From positions 1 to 34,925 of the forward strand of contig CANRZY010000012.1 of the NCBI GenBank assembly GCA_947644625.1: a DNA stretch of 34,925 nt, given 5' to 3'. Positions 1 to 8,360 of this stretch are shown in pieces. The stretch is from an uncultured Pseudoflavonifractor sp. (GTDB lineage: Bacteria; Bacillota; Clostridia; Oscillospirales; Oscillospiraceae). Every line of letters begins with the position of its first letter. The first letter of the stretch is position 1. A program made the position numbers and the translations under genes. The notes beneath the pieces were generated by a model. The model worked only from the letters and a program-made list of their open reading frames with translations. It made no database searches and was not told where the DNA came from.

Positions 1-1369
1 GGGCCAGGGTGGAGCCGCAGATGGAGCCCTGGGAGGTGGAGCCGTTGGAGGAGAGAACCTCAGAAACCACCCGGATAGCGTAGGGGAACTCCTCCTCCGA
101 GGGGATCACGGGCTCCAGAGCCCGCTGAGCCAGGGCGCCATGGCCCTTCTCCCGGCGGTTGGTGGACCGGGAGGCACGGGCCTCGCCGGTAGAGTAGGCG
201 GGGAAGTTGTAGTGGTGCATGTACCGAACCTCTTCCTCCTCCCAGATGGTGTCCATCTTCTGAGAGGCGGCCAGGGTATTCAGGGTGCAGATGGACAGTA
301 CCTGGGTCTGCCCGCGGGTAAAGAGGCCGGAGCCGTGGACCCGGGGCAGAATGCCTACCTCGGCGCCCAGGGGCCGGATCTCGTTCTTCTGCCGGCCGTC
401 TACCCGGTGGCCCTCCAGGAGCCACTGCTTGACGATCTTCTTCTGGAACTTGTAGGTGATCTCCTCCAGGAACTGGTCCATGTCGGGGTGAGCCTCCAGA
501 TACTTCTCGTGCCACTTCTCGATCATGGCGTTCCAGCGGTCCTCCCGGACATTCTTGTCGTCGGTGTCCATGGCGGCCTTGGCCTCGTCCATGAAATCCG
601 CCACGATCTTGTCAAAGAGCTCCTGGTCAAAGGCGGCGTGGTCGTAGGCCATCTTCTCCTTGCCGATCTCGGCCACCATCCGGTTGATAAGCTCGATCTG
701 CTTCTGGATCTCCTCGTGGGCCTTCACGATAGCGTCGTACATGATGTCGTCGGGCAGCTCCTTGGCTCCCGCCTCGATCATAATGACCTTCTGGGCGGTG
801 GCGGCCACGGTCAGGTCCAGCATGGAGTTATGCTTTTCCTCCTGGGTGGGATTATAGACGATCTTTCCGTCCACATAGCCCATTTCCAGACAGCCGATGG
901 GGCCTGCCCAGGGGATGCAGGATACCGCCAGGCAGGCGCTGACGCCGATCATGGCGGCCACCTCGGGAGAGCAGTCCCGGTCCACGCTCATAACGGTGCA
1001 GGTGCATACCACGTCGTTGCGGAAATCGTAGGGGAAGAGGGGCCGGATGGACCGGTCAATGACACGGCTTGCCAGTACGGCGGGCAGAGAGGGCTGCCCC
1101 TCCCGGCGCATGAAGGAGCCGGGGATCCGGCCCACGGCGTAGAGCTTTTCCTCAAAGTCCACGCTCAGGGGGAAGAAGTCCACCCCGTCCCGGGGGCGGG
1201 GGGAGACGGTGACGGCCACCATCACGGTGGTCTCGCCATAGCTCACCATGGCGGAGGCGGTGGCCAGCTCGGCCACCTTGCCCACGTTGATCTTCAGGGG
1301 GCGTCCGCACAGGTCCATCTCATAGGTCTTCTCGTTGGGAAACTGCTTATGGGTGATAACGGTTGACAT
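1..1369 (-). CDS. pnp: Polyribonucleotide nucleotidyltransferase (PNPase), 3' end beyond window
   Basis: Reading leftwards from ATG at 1369, an uninterrupted frame runs off the window edge, giving the first 456 residues of a protein whose family is usually about 700 aa. PNPase is the cytoplasmic phosphate-dependent 3'-to-5' exoribonuclease of mRNA decay. The visible part contains the first RNase PH domain (roughly residues 10-140, with the hallmark segment FFPLSVDFEEKLYAVGRIPG and then SLPAVLASRVIDRSIRPLFP), the helical linker domain, and the start of the second RNase PH domain (GILPRVHGSGLFTRGQTQVL, AYSTGEARASRSTNRREKGH). The catalytic aspartates of domain 2 and the KH and S1 RNA-binding domains lie outside the window. 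A good AAGGAGG site precedes the start by 7 bases. rpsO lies upstream, the usual bacterial order. A long inverted repeat in the leader may regulate it. Identity is very secure. Confidence 0.97.
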   Translation of the reverse strand, partial: MSTVITHKQFPNEKTYEMDLCGRPLKINVGKVAELATASAMVSYGETTVMVAVTVSPRPRDGVDFFPLSVDFEEKLYAVGRIPGSFMRREGQPSLPAVLASRVIDRSIRPLFPYDFRNDVVCTCTVMSVDRDCSPEVAAMIGVSACLAVSCIPWAGPIGCLEMGYVDGKIVYNPTQEEKHNSMLDLTVAATAQKVIMIEAGAKELPDDIMYDAIVKAHEEIQKQIELINRMVAEIGKEKMAYDHAAFDQELFDKIVADFMDEAKAAMDTDDKNVREDRWNAMIEKWHEKYLEAHPDMDQFLEEITYKFQKKIVKQWLLEGHRVDGRQKNEIRPLGAEVGILPRVHGSGLFTRGQTQVLSICTLNTLAASQKMDTIWEEEEVRYMHHYNFPAYSTGEARASRSTNRREKGHGALAQRALEPVIPSEEEFPYAIRVVSEVLSSNGSTSQGSICGSTLA

Positions 1370-1396
1370 GGTTTGTCCTCCTTTTTCTCCCCGCAG

Positions 1397-1588
1397 CCTG
1401 GGTTTAGCACTTGGATTTGGACCCGAATAGGGGATGGGACCGCGCGGACAGAAAGCCAAGGGGGGTTGGCCGGCAGGCATAAACAGGGGGGTCCAGCTCG
1501 CCATTCCGCACGGGTTGAGGACAACCTCCGGGGGAGGAGGCCGTATATAGGGGGGTTATTCGGGCCCAAATCCAACTGCTAAATCAGG
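1397..1588 (-). promoter_or_regulatory. pnp leader: long-range 29-bp inverted repeat (candidate RNase III-type autoregulatory stem)
   Basis: Positions 1401-1429 and 1557-1585 are near-perfect reverse complements. In the minus-strand transcript 26 Watson-Crick pairs and one G-U pair form with two mismatches, and CCTG/CAGG (1397-1400 with 1585-1588) can extend the base. The enclosed stretch of about 127 nt has its own small hairpin (CCTCC/GGAGG). The structure ends 28 nt before the pnp start codon. In E. coli, pnp is autoregulated through RNase III cutting of a leader stem; whether this stem does the same is inference. A small MITE with terminal inverted repeats is the alternative reading. Confidence 0.6.
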
Positions 1589-1610
1589 GTACGCGGGGGC
1601 ATTTTCTACG

Positions 1611-1644
1611 AAAAAAGGGGCGGTACGGTTTCCCGCACCACCCC
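1611..1644 (-). terminator. Rho-independent terminator downstream of rpsO
   Basis: On the minus strand a 12-bp stem (arms at 1644-1633 and 1628-1617, two G-U pairs) closes a GAAA tetraloop and is followed directly by six T residues (1616-1611). This is a textbook intrinsic terminator between rpsO and pnp. It may be partial, letting some transcription continue into pnp. Confidence 0.85.
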
Positions 1645-1682
1645 TGTCACGTACGGGCTGTCACGTTGCAAACCGGACTGGA

Positions 1683-1778
1683 TGCAAAAGCTCTAAGCCG
1701 TCCGACTGCGCAAAACGTCCGCCGGGGACGTTGTCCCCTCTGGCCGTTTCGCTCCGCTCCCGTCTTAGCTCTTTTGCA
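1683..1778. repeat. Imperfect inverted-repeat element in the rpsO-pnp spacer
   Basis: TGCAAAAGCTCTAAG (1683-1697) is mirrored by CTTAGCTCTTTTGCA (1764-1778), 13 of 15 bases complementary. Inside lie two mutually exclusive hairpins around GGGGAC/GTCCCC and AACGTCC/GGACGTT. It sits just after the rpsO stop codon and before the terminator. No coding potential is seen. It could be an mRNA 3'-end protection structure or a copy of a dispersed palindromic repeat. Confidence 0.45.
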
Positions 1779-1801
1779 GCCCGCTTCTCCGCGCTTCTTT
1801 C

Positions 1802-2068
1802 TTACTTACGAATGCCCAGCTTAGCAATGATGGCGCGGTAGCGCTCGATGTCCTTCTTCATCAGATAGTCCAGCAGCTTCCGGCGCTGGCCGATCATCTT
1901 GTAAAGGCCACGGCGGCTGTGGTTGTCGTGGATGTGTACCCGCAGATGCTCGGTGAGCTCGTTGATGCGGGCGGTGAGAATGGCGATCTGCACCTCGGGG
2001 GAGCCGGTGTCGGTCTCGTGGGTGCGGTTGGCCTCAATAACGGCCGTCTTTTCGTCCTTACGGATCAT
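1802..2068 (-). CDS. rpsO: 30S ribosomal protein S15
   Basis: This encodes an 88-aa protein with the complete S15 sequence signature: [20 protein letters not shown], then [20 protein letters not shown], ending with KLGIRK. S15 binds 16S rRNA at the central-domain three-way junction early in 30S assembly. The start at 2068 (MIRKDEK) is chosen because it matches the family's N-terminus and is preceded by AAAGGTGG. A longer in-frame reading to 2137 adds 23 residues foreign to the family. A strong promoter lies about 120 bp upstream. The leader between holds a small hairpin (CCTCT/AGAGG), a place where S15 autoregulation is often found, but no known S15-binding structure could be assigned. A terminator follows, then pnp. 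Confidence 0.98.
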   Translation of the reverse strand: MIRKDEKTAVIEANRTHETDTGSPEVQIAILTARINELTEHLRVHIHDNHSRRGLYKMIGQRRKLLDYLMKKDIERYRAIIAKLGIRK

Positions 2069-2184
2069 GTGTGTTTCCACCTTTCTGATTTTTCTGTCCA
2101 ACTGGCCGGGGGGCGGGCTGATGGACCCCTCTGACACAGAGGTGTGTCCCGTCTCTAAGCCGGCGGACGGTCGCGTGCCAAAGT

Positions 2185-2213
2185 ACTATATCATAAATCT
2201 TACCCGTTGTAAA
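2185..2213 (-). promoter_or_regulatory. Sigma-A type promoter for rpsO
   Basis: On the minus strand, TTTACA (2213-2208) is separated by exactly 17 bp from TATAGT (2190-2185). The -35 box starts only 5 bp after the stop codon of the upstream lipoprotein gene. No terminator is visible between that gene and this promoter, so read-through from the long upstream operon is possible. Confidence 0.8.
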
Positions 2214-2218
2214 GAAAA

Positions 2219-3349
2219 TTATTGGATATCCTCTTGGAATTGTCCCATATTTTGTCTCTCCATTTCATTTTCTTCCTTCTCCGGGGTTTCCTGCGGTCCA
2301 TCCGGCCAGCGGTATCCCACCGCAAAAAGTTCCTGGGCGGTGTAAAGGATCCCTGTCCCTTCCGAGGGATCCAGGTACATTCTTTCTCCCTCTTCCAGGC
2401 TCAGTTCGTTCCAGAAACAGGGCTTTCCTGCCCGTTCTCCCTCTATGACCCAGCATTCCAGTCCCATCCTGCGGGCCAAAAGGGCATAGGACAGAGCCAT
2501 TCCCTCATCGTCCGCCACCCCGCTTACCAGGGTGTCATAGGCGGTGCTTCCTCCGTCCGGGGCATAGACGGCGCAGCTCCAAAGCTGGGAAAGAGCTTGC
2601 CGGGCCGCTCTTTCCGTCTTTTCTTCCCGGCTGGGAAGGGGGAGCGCTTTTACCTGCGCGTCCAGAAGCTCACTCTCCCGGCGAAGCTCCTCCACGCTTT
2701 CCGGGTAGGTCAGGAGGATCTCAACGACCCGCTCCCGGCCGCTTTCCGGGTAAAGGGAGATCTCCGCCTGGGGAAGGCCCAGGGCGGCAGCGGGCGTATC
2801 GTAGTATGCCTGCCGGATGAGTTCATCAATGGAGGCCTCAGCTTCGGAAAAATAGGCCACCCGAAGGACCACCTCCGTGGCGAACCGGCTCAACGACTCC
2901 TGGAGTTCGGTGCGGATGGCTCCGGTTCCCGTTACCCGGACCATGGAGCGGACCTGCTCCTGGCTCCGGCGGTAATGGATATCCAAATTGGCCTGGTAGT
3001 AGGATACCACACGGGTATACTCATGCTTGATATAGTCCACGCAGTAAGCCCCCAGAGGGTCCTGGGTAGCCACCTCCACGCAGGCCGCTGGCAGGTCGGT
3101 CTCCACCGCCCCGGCATAGTCGTGGAGCTGAATGGTTCCCTCCTCCGCTCCCTGGCTTACCAGGTACAAAACGGCGGAGACCAGTTCCCGGTAGTTTTCC
3201 ACCCGTAGGACGGAGGGATCCTCCGCTGTGGTGGGACGGTCCACATGGACCGCAGAGGAGATATAGGAGCGCTCCAGCAGATTGGCGCAGCCGGACAGGG
3301 AAAAAAGGAGGGCCAGCGTCAGGACCCCCGGTAGGATCTGCTTTTTCAT
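2219..3349 (-). CDS. Lipoprotein with a transglutaminase-like domain lacking catalytic residues
   Basis: The 376-aa product starts MKKQILPGVLTLALLFSLSGC, a lipoprotein signal peptide with lipobox LSGC, so it should be lipid-anchored outside the membrane. The start at 3349 has an AAAGGAGA site; a longer reading to 3427 would bury the signal peptide. The middle is mostly helical. The C-terminal third (about residues 240-355) reads like the transglutaminase-like/papain-like fold: DEGMALSYALLARRMGLECW aligns with the usual C-E-G-Y-A helix, FWNEL with HAWNEV, and MYLDPSE with the Asp motif. The nucleophilic Cys position is Asp and the His position is Cys, so peptidase or transferase activity is unlikely. 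It is the last gene of the long topoisomerase/DUF1266 run, 74 bp after the yitT-like gene. Domain assignment is by eye. Confidence 0.75.
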   Translation of the reverse strand: MKKQILPGVLTLALLFSLSGCANLLERSYISSAVHVDRPTTAEDPSVLRVENYRELVSAVLYLVSQGAEEGTIQLHDYAGAVETDLPAACVEVATQDPLGAYCVDYIKHEYTRVVSYYQANLDIHYRRSQEQVRSMVRVTGTGAIRTELQESLSRFATEVVLRVAYFSEAEASIDELIRQAYYDTPAAALGLPQAEISLYPESGRERVVEILLTYPESVEELRRESELLDAQVKALPLPSREEKTERAARQALSQLWSCAVYAPDGGSTAYDTLVSGVADDEGMALSYALLARRMGLECWVIEGERAGKPCFWNELSLEEGERMYLDPSEGTGILYTAQELFAVGYRWPDGPQETPEKEENEMERQNMGQFQEDIQ

Positions 3350-3423
3350 CACGGCGTCTCCTTTCTTGTTTGCCCTGTCCCATCTGGTTTCTCTTGATGG
3401 GTAAGGCCCTATTTTCCCTTGGG

Positions 3424-4293
3424 TCAAAATTCCCCGTGGTAGCTTCCAAATCCCTCCCCCAACACCTCATGGGAGGAAGTCACGATCATAAAGGCATTGG
3501 GATCCACCTGGCGGACCGTTTCCTTGATGGCGACGATCTGCCGCTGTTTAAAGGCGCACAGGATCACCTTTTTGGGCTGCCTGGAATATCCGCCCTCCCC
3601 CTGAAGATAGGTAACGCTCCGGTCCAGTTCCTCCAGAATGACCCGGGAGATCTCCTCCGGCTTATCGGAAATGATATAGGCCACCTTGGCATTATCCATG
3701 CCGTAAAGCACCCAGTCCATCACCACGGTGGAAATGTAAAGGGCCACAATGCCATAGAGGGCGGCTCCCATATTGCGGAACACCAACGCCACCAACGCCA
3801 CCACCGTAAGATCGGCCAGCAGGAGCAGCTTTCCCATGGGAAGCCAGCTCAGCTTCAATTTCAGCAGCCGGGCCACGATCTCGGTCCCTCCGGTGGTGGC
3901 GCCCTGAAGAAAGGTGATCCCCAGTCCGACGCCCAGCACCACCCCGCCGAAGATACAGGCCAAAAGCGTATCCTCCATGGGGGAAAATTCATGCACCAGG
4001 GGAAAAAGATCGATAAACAGAGAGGAGGCCGTCATGGCAAACAGGGAACTCACCAGCATATGTCCACCCAGCAGCCTCCAGCCCAGCAGAAACAGCGGGA
4101 TATTAAACAGGATCACCACCGTTCCCACAGGAATCTTGGGAACAAAGAAATTGAGGATCTGGGCAAGGCCGGTGACCCCGCCAAAGGCGATGCCGTTGGG
4201 GACAAAAAAGGCGTCAAAGGCCAGGGCGTAAACCGCCGCGCCCACCAGGAGCATCCCGTAATTTTTCGCTAATTGGACGCCGGTACGCTTCAT
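3424..4293 (-). CDS. YitT-family membrane protein (DUF161 + DUF2179)
   Basis: This 289-aa integral membrane protein has about six hydrophobic segments in residues 1-195 and a soluble C-terminal domain (about 205-289, beginning AYIISDKPEEISRVILEEL and containing ILCAFKQRQIVAIKETVRQV). That arrangement is typical of the YitT/YpjC family. The glycine-rich signatures FVPNGIAFGGVTGLAQIL and LQGATTGGTEIVARLLKLKL match the DUF161 repeat. The function of the family is not firmly known; a transport role is assumed. The start is supported by AAAGGAGT 8 bases upstream. The gene follows the parC-like gene by only 12 bp, so the two are almost certainly co-transcribed. Confidence 0.9.
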   Translation of the reverse strand: MKRTGVQLAKNYGMLLVGAAVYALAFDAFFVPNGIAFGGVTGLAQILNFFVPKIPVGTVVILFNIPLFLLGWRLLGGHMLVSSLFAMTASSLFIDLFPLVHEFSPMEDTLLACIFGGVVLGVGLGITFLQGATTGGTEIVARLLKLKLSWLPMGKLLLLADLTVVALVALVFRNMGAALYGIVALYISTVVMDWVLYGMDNAKVAYIISDKPEEISRVILEELDRSVTYLQGEGGYSRQPKKVILCAFKQRQIVAIKETVRQVDPNAFMIVTSSHEVLGEGFGSYHGEF

Positions 4294-4305
4294 AGGCCCA
4301 CTCCT

Positions 4306-6549
4306 TTAAAAAAGGGATATTTGTTCCTCTCCCAGGTCCTCGTCCTTCAAAACGGCGCCCATAATGGGAAGGGATTTTGCCCGGTACCGGGCCAGGTTGC
4401 CAAGGGACAGTTCCTCCAAAGGACAGACCCGCTCCACCTGGCGTTTGGGCTTCAGGGTTATGACCGCCACCCCCTGGGTATTCCGGGTAGTCTTGGGGGC
4501 CAGGACGGCGGTATGAAAGACAAGGCAGCGGTTTTCCGAGGAAATGACCGCCAGCTCCCGGTCCTCCCGAAGGAGGAAGGCGGCGGCCAGGGGAGATTTG
4601 TCGGAATAGGCTCCGGTAAGCTTTTTCCTCCGAGTCTGTGTCTGGTAGGCAGACAACTCTACACGGGCCGCCTTTCCGTTTTGGAAGAAAAAGAGGAGAT
4701 TTCCGGTGTAGTCGCTGGTAATACAGGCCCAGACTACGCTTTCCCCGGCGTCCATGCCCAGCTTGGTGGGCAGATAGTCGCCCAGGACGCTGGCTTTGGC
4801 GTCGTCAAAGTCGGAAAGCCGGGTCTTGTAGCATTGCTGGCGGTCGGTAAATACCAGCAGATGATCCCGGTTATTGGCCTCCCACCGCTGGGAGGGGCCG
4901 TCCCCCTCCTTGTATTTCTGCTCGCTAGCCATCCGGAGGGACTGGGGGGTGATCTTTTTTAAGTATCCCTCTTTGGAAAGGAATACATTCACCGGGTAAT
5001 CGGGAACGGACTCCTCCGTTTCCTCCTCGGCGGCGGCCTGGTATTCGTAGACGATCTCGGTGCGGCGGGGGGAGGGATATTTTTTCATCACGTCCTGAAG
5101 CTCCCCGGCGATGATCCCCTTGACCCGCTGGGGGTGGTCCAGGATATCCTGAAGATCTTCGATCTCCTTCTCCAGCTCGGCGGTCTCAGCCACCCGCTTG
5201 AGGATATACTCCTTGTTGATGTTGCGCAGGCGGATATCCGCCACATACTCCGCCTGGACCTGATCGATGCCAAAGCCAATCATCAGGTTGGGAATGACCT
5301 CCGCGTCCAATTCCGTGTCCCGGATGATCTTGATAGCCTTGTCAATGTCCAGCAGGATCTTTTTCAGACCCTTCAACAGGTGCAGTTTATCCTTTTTCTT
5401 TTTCTGGATGAACCAGGTCCTCCGGCGGACTCCCTCGCTCCGCCAGGCTACCCATTCCTCCAATATTTCCCGCACGCCCAGTACCTTGGGCATACCGGCA
5501 ATAAGGATATTGAAATTGCAGGAAAAGGAATCCTGAAGGGGAGTGGACTTAAAGAGTCTTGCCATCAGCTTTTCCGGGTCGGTCCCCCGCTTCAGGTCGA
5601 TGGTGAGCTTCAATCCCGAAAGGTCGGTTTCGTCCCGCATGTCGGAGATCTCCTTGAGCTTCCCTGCCTTCACAAGCTCGGTGACCTTGTCCATAATGGC
5701 CTCGGCGGTGGCGGTATAGGGGATCTCATAGATCTCAATGACTCCCTCCTCCTTTACGTGCCGCCACTTGGCCCGGACCTGGAAGGAGCCCCGGCCGGTG
5801 GCGTAGATGTCCGCCATCTGCGCCCCGTCGTAAAGAAGCTGCCCTCCCGTGGGGAAGTCGGGGGCCTTCAGAATGGAGAGAAGGTCGCACTGGGGATCCT
5901 TCATGTAGGCGATGGTAGCCTCGCATACCTCCTGAAGGTTAAAGCCGCACAGGTTGGAGGCCATGCCTACGGCAATGCCCTGATTGGCGGACACCAACAC
6001 ATTGGGGAAGGTGGTGGGCAAAAGGGAGGGTTCCTGCATACTCCCATCATAATTGTCCACAAAGTCCACCGTGTCCTGGTCGATATCCCGGAAAAATTCC
6101 GTACAGATGGGGTCCAGCTTGGCCTCGGTATACCGGCTGGCCGCCCAGGCCATATCCCGGGAGTAAACCTTGCCGAAGTTACCCTTGGAGTCCACAAAGG
6201 GGTGGAGAAGAGCCCCGTAGCCACGGCTCAGCCGCACCATGGTATCATAGATGGCGGCGTCGCCGTGGGGGTTGAGACGCATGGTCTGGCCCACGATGTT
6301 GGCCGATTTGGTCCGGGCCTTGGTAAGAAGGCCCATATCGTACATGGTGTAGAGAAGCTTCCGGTGGGAGGGCTTAAAGCCGTCGATCTCCGGGATGGCC
6401 CGGGACAGGATCACGCTCATGGCGTAGGGCATGAAGTTGATCTCCAGGGTCTCGGTGATGGGCTGCTCCACCACCTCCGCCCGAAGTCCCATCACATTGG
6501 GATCGGCGGGGCGGTGCTTCTGCTCGTCAGGATTTTTCTTTTTCGCCAT
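4306..6549 (-). CDS. parC: Topoisomerase IV-like (GyrA/ParC family) subunit A
   Basis: This is the A subunit of a type IIA topoisomerase, which cuts and rejoins DNA with the B subunit encoded by the parE-like gene of the same run. The catalytic tyrosine is seen in AASRYTEAKL (Tyr140 counted from MAKKK). The winged-helix region has LNPHGDAAIYDTMVRL; the residue matching the quinolone-contact Ser83 of GyrA is Ala. A coiled-coil tower and a short C-terminal beta-pinwheel follow (EGYLKKIT, GKAARVEL). No GyrA box of the QRRGGKG type is present, favouring a decatenase-like rather than supercoiling enzyme. ATG at 6561 is in frame, but the AAAGGATGG site lies on it; ATG at 6549 (MAKKKNPDEQ) has proper spacing and is preferred. 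The product is 747 aa. Many Clostridia carry such a divergent second pair besides GyrAB. Confidence 0.9.
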   Translation of the reverse strand: MAKKKNPDEQKHRPADPNVMGLRAEVVEQPITETLEINFMPYAMSVILSRAIPEIDGFKPSHRKLLYTMYDMGLLTKARTKSANIVGQTMRLNPHGDAAIYDTMVRLSRGYGALLHPFVDSKGNFGKVYSRDMAWAASRYTEAKLDPICTEFFRDIDQDTVDFVDNYDGSMQEPSLLPTTFPNVLVSANQGIAVGMASNLCGFNLQEVCEATIAYMKDPQCDLLSILKAPDFPTGGQLLYDGAQMADIYATGRGSFQVRAKWRHVKEEGVIEIYEIPYTATAEAIMDKVTELVKAGKLKEISDMRDETDLSGLKLTIDLKRGTDPEKLMARLFKSTPLQDSFSCNFNILIAGMPKVLGVREILEEWVAWRSEGVRRRTWFIQKKKKDKLHLLKGLKKILLDIDKAIKIIRDTELDAEVIPNLMIGFGIDQVQAEYVADIRLRNINKEYILKRVAETAELEKEIEDLQDILDHPQRVKGIIAGELQDVMKKYPSPRRTEIVYEYQAAAEEETEESVPDYPVNVFLSKEGYLKKITPQSLRMASEQKYKEGDGPSQRWEANNRDHLLVFTDRQQCYKTRLSDFDDAKASVLGDYLPTKLGMDAGESVVWACITSDYTGNLLFFFQNGKAARVELSAYQTQTRRKKLTGAYSDKSPLAAAFLLREDRELAVISSENRCLVFHTAVLAPKTTRNTQGVAVITLKPKRQVERVCPLEELSLGNLARYRAKSLPIMGAVLKDEDLGEEQISLF

Positions 6550-6618
6550 CTTGGCATCCATCCTTTATCCGTTGGGTTTTATGGGGGACGGGTGGGTTCC
6601 GTCCTTACTGTAATTTTA

Positions 6619-8322
6619 TTAAGGCTTCTCCGGCAGACTGATGACGCCGATTTCAAAAAGGGAGTCGTCAAAGAGGCCACCCAGCTTTGGGTCTGCTTTC
6701 ATTTCCTGGTAAAGCTTTCCCCGTTCAGTCTGCCATATATTCTGACCTCGCACGTCGTTTCGTTCCCACCAGTTATAGTCGTCCAGATAATTTTCATAGG
6801 CCTCGTCCCAGGAGGAAAAGCTTTCGCAAAGCTTGGCGGCGGCGGGCTCCAACAGGGTCAGAGCTTCCTCGTAGCTTATGTAGCCTGCGGTATATCCCCA
6901 CTGGACCAGATTCGATATCCGAAACAGGTCCCAAGCCAAAAGTCCCCGCGCTCCCCACTTTTCATCCAAATACGCTGTGTACTCCCACATATAGGAAGGC
7001 CAGGAGTTGGACGCTTCAGAGACAGCCGTACGCTCCTCTGCTTGGAGCTTAGCGTCCTCCGCCATCTTCCGAAAGGCGGAGCCATGGTCTTCTGTAGTCA
7101 TAGACAGAAGGGTATAGATCAACGTGTCCCTGTTCGAAATATTCCAGGCGTTGCTGCCCAAGACTCTCCGGCAGGTCTCAGCCCGGCCGGCGGAGCGCTG
7201 ATAGAGCCCGAACCGGGCGGGATCTCCCCCGTTTACTTTGGTCAGCATGGCTCCCATGGAAAGGGCCCAGGCCTCCAGATTCGAGTCCTCCGCCACCGAC
7301 TTTTCTTCCTCTATGATGACCAGCTGCTTTCTTCCGTTCCATTCCACCCGCTGGCCCAAAAACTCAGCCACATACCGGGCCGGGAGCATGGTCCTGCCCT
7401 CGGTAGCATAGGGCGCCACATCCATTTCGACCTTTTCTTCATTTACGAGAGCGTCGGTAGAGTTTAAGGTCATTACCACCCTTGTACCCGCTCTTTTCAG
7501 CAGGATCTGTTGGCTCTCCGGGATCCATTCCACGTCGGCGCCCAGAGCCTCGGCCACCGCCCGTAGGGGCACCATGGTCCGCTGGTTTCTGACCTCAGGC
7601 GCCACATCCATCCGCAGTGCCTCGCCGTCCACCTCTATGGCAATGTGCCCGTCCGCCCGGCCCGCCGCGGCCATCCACTGGTACGTCCGAAGGCCCCGTT
7701 TTGCCTCCATGGTCCCGCAGTCCAGAAACTCCTCAAAAGAGGTCATATTGCAGTGCCCCATGACCGTCTCTAGCTGCTCCACAAAGTTGGGGACCCGGTC
7801 GGGAAAGCCCTGCTTGGTCCCCTGCTTTTCCGTCCTGCCGTAATACTCCATCTGGAAGGTCCACCTGGCGCTCCACAGCTCCAGCCTAGCCTTTGCCTCC
7901 TCATCCAGGGAAGCTCCCAGCTCCCGCAGGATGGAGGGGATGGCGTTTTCCACCCTCCAGAAATATTCGCCCCAGCCCTTGTTCTTGTGGTACATCAGCT
8001 CAATGAGATTCATCTCGTACGCCGCGCCGGGGTCCATGGGGGACTGATCGGCCAGGGAGTTCAGCTTCTGAAAGGCTCCCCAAAGGGGATTCTTTTCTCC
8101 CGGACGGGGGTTTCCGGCCAGCGCGTCTGCCCGAAGCTGAAGGAGGCAGTCCCAATACTCCGGCTCATAGACCCTGCTTTCTTCAAATATGACATAGTCC
8201 TTGGCCTGGATCCACTCCGGCGGCGTGGGAAGCCTGCTTTCAGCCCCCAAAGCGCCTGGAAATGCCGAAAAAGCAATGACCACAGCCAGTATCAGCCAAG
8301 CCTTTCCCTGTCTCATTTCCAT
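6619..8322 (-). CDS. Secreted stalk-domain + DUF1266 protein (paralog D)
   Basis: This is a 567-aa exported protein. A signal peptide (residues 1-27, cleavage near GALGA-ES) is followed by the motif PTPPEWIQAKDYVIF...VYEPEYW shared by its siblings, then a helical region. A 'copper amine oxidase N-terminal' stalk domain covers about 226-342 (RTMVPLRAVAEALGADVEW, then RTMLPARYVAEFLGQRVEW). A DUF1266 domain covers about 347-540 (LEAWALSMGAML; AWDLFRISNLVQWGYTAGY; SYEEAL; FSSWDEAYENYL). The stalk domain is a structural module and does not bind copper by itself. DUF1266 has no known activity. The start has GGGAGG 5 bases upstream. It is the last paralog before parC, 69 bp away, with no terminator between. 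Confidence 0.9.
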   Translation of the reverse strand: MEMRQGKAWLILAVVIAFSAFPGALGAESRLPTPPEWIQAKDYVIFEESRVYEPEYWDCLLQLRADALAGNPRPGEKNPLWGAFQKLNSLADQSPMDPGAAYEMNLIELMYHKNKGWGEYFWRVENAIPSILRELGASLDEEAKARLELWSARWTFQMEYYGRTEKQGTKQGFPDRVPNFVEQLETVMGHCNMTSFEEFLDCGTMEAKRGLRTYQWMAAAGRADGHIAIEVDGEALRMDVAPEVRNQRTMVPLRAVAEALGADVEWIPESQQILLKRAGTRVVMTLNSTDALVNEEKVEMDVAPYATEGRTMLPARYVAEFLGQRVEWNGRKQLVIIEEEKSVAEDSNLEAWALSMGAMLTKVNGGDPARFGLYQRSAGRAETCRRVLGSNAWNISNRDTLIYTLLSMTTEDHGSAFRKMAEDAKLQAEERTAVSEASNSWPSYMWEYTAYLDEKWGARGLLAWDLFRISNLVQWGYTAGYISYEEALTLLEPAAAKLCESFSSWDEAYENYLDDYNWWERNDVRGQNIWQTERGKLYQEMKADPKLGGLFDDSLFEIGVISLPEKP

Positions 8323-8360
8323 TTTTCCTCCCTTTTTGTTTCCCGGTACAGTTATATTTC

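Noticed and set aside
5134-7467. Plus-strand frame of 777 codons opposite parC and paralog D
   Set aside because: It is the mirror of two well-supported genes in GC-rich DNA. Its product is a low-complexity His/Gly/Val-rich string without domains or a ribosome site.
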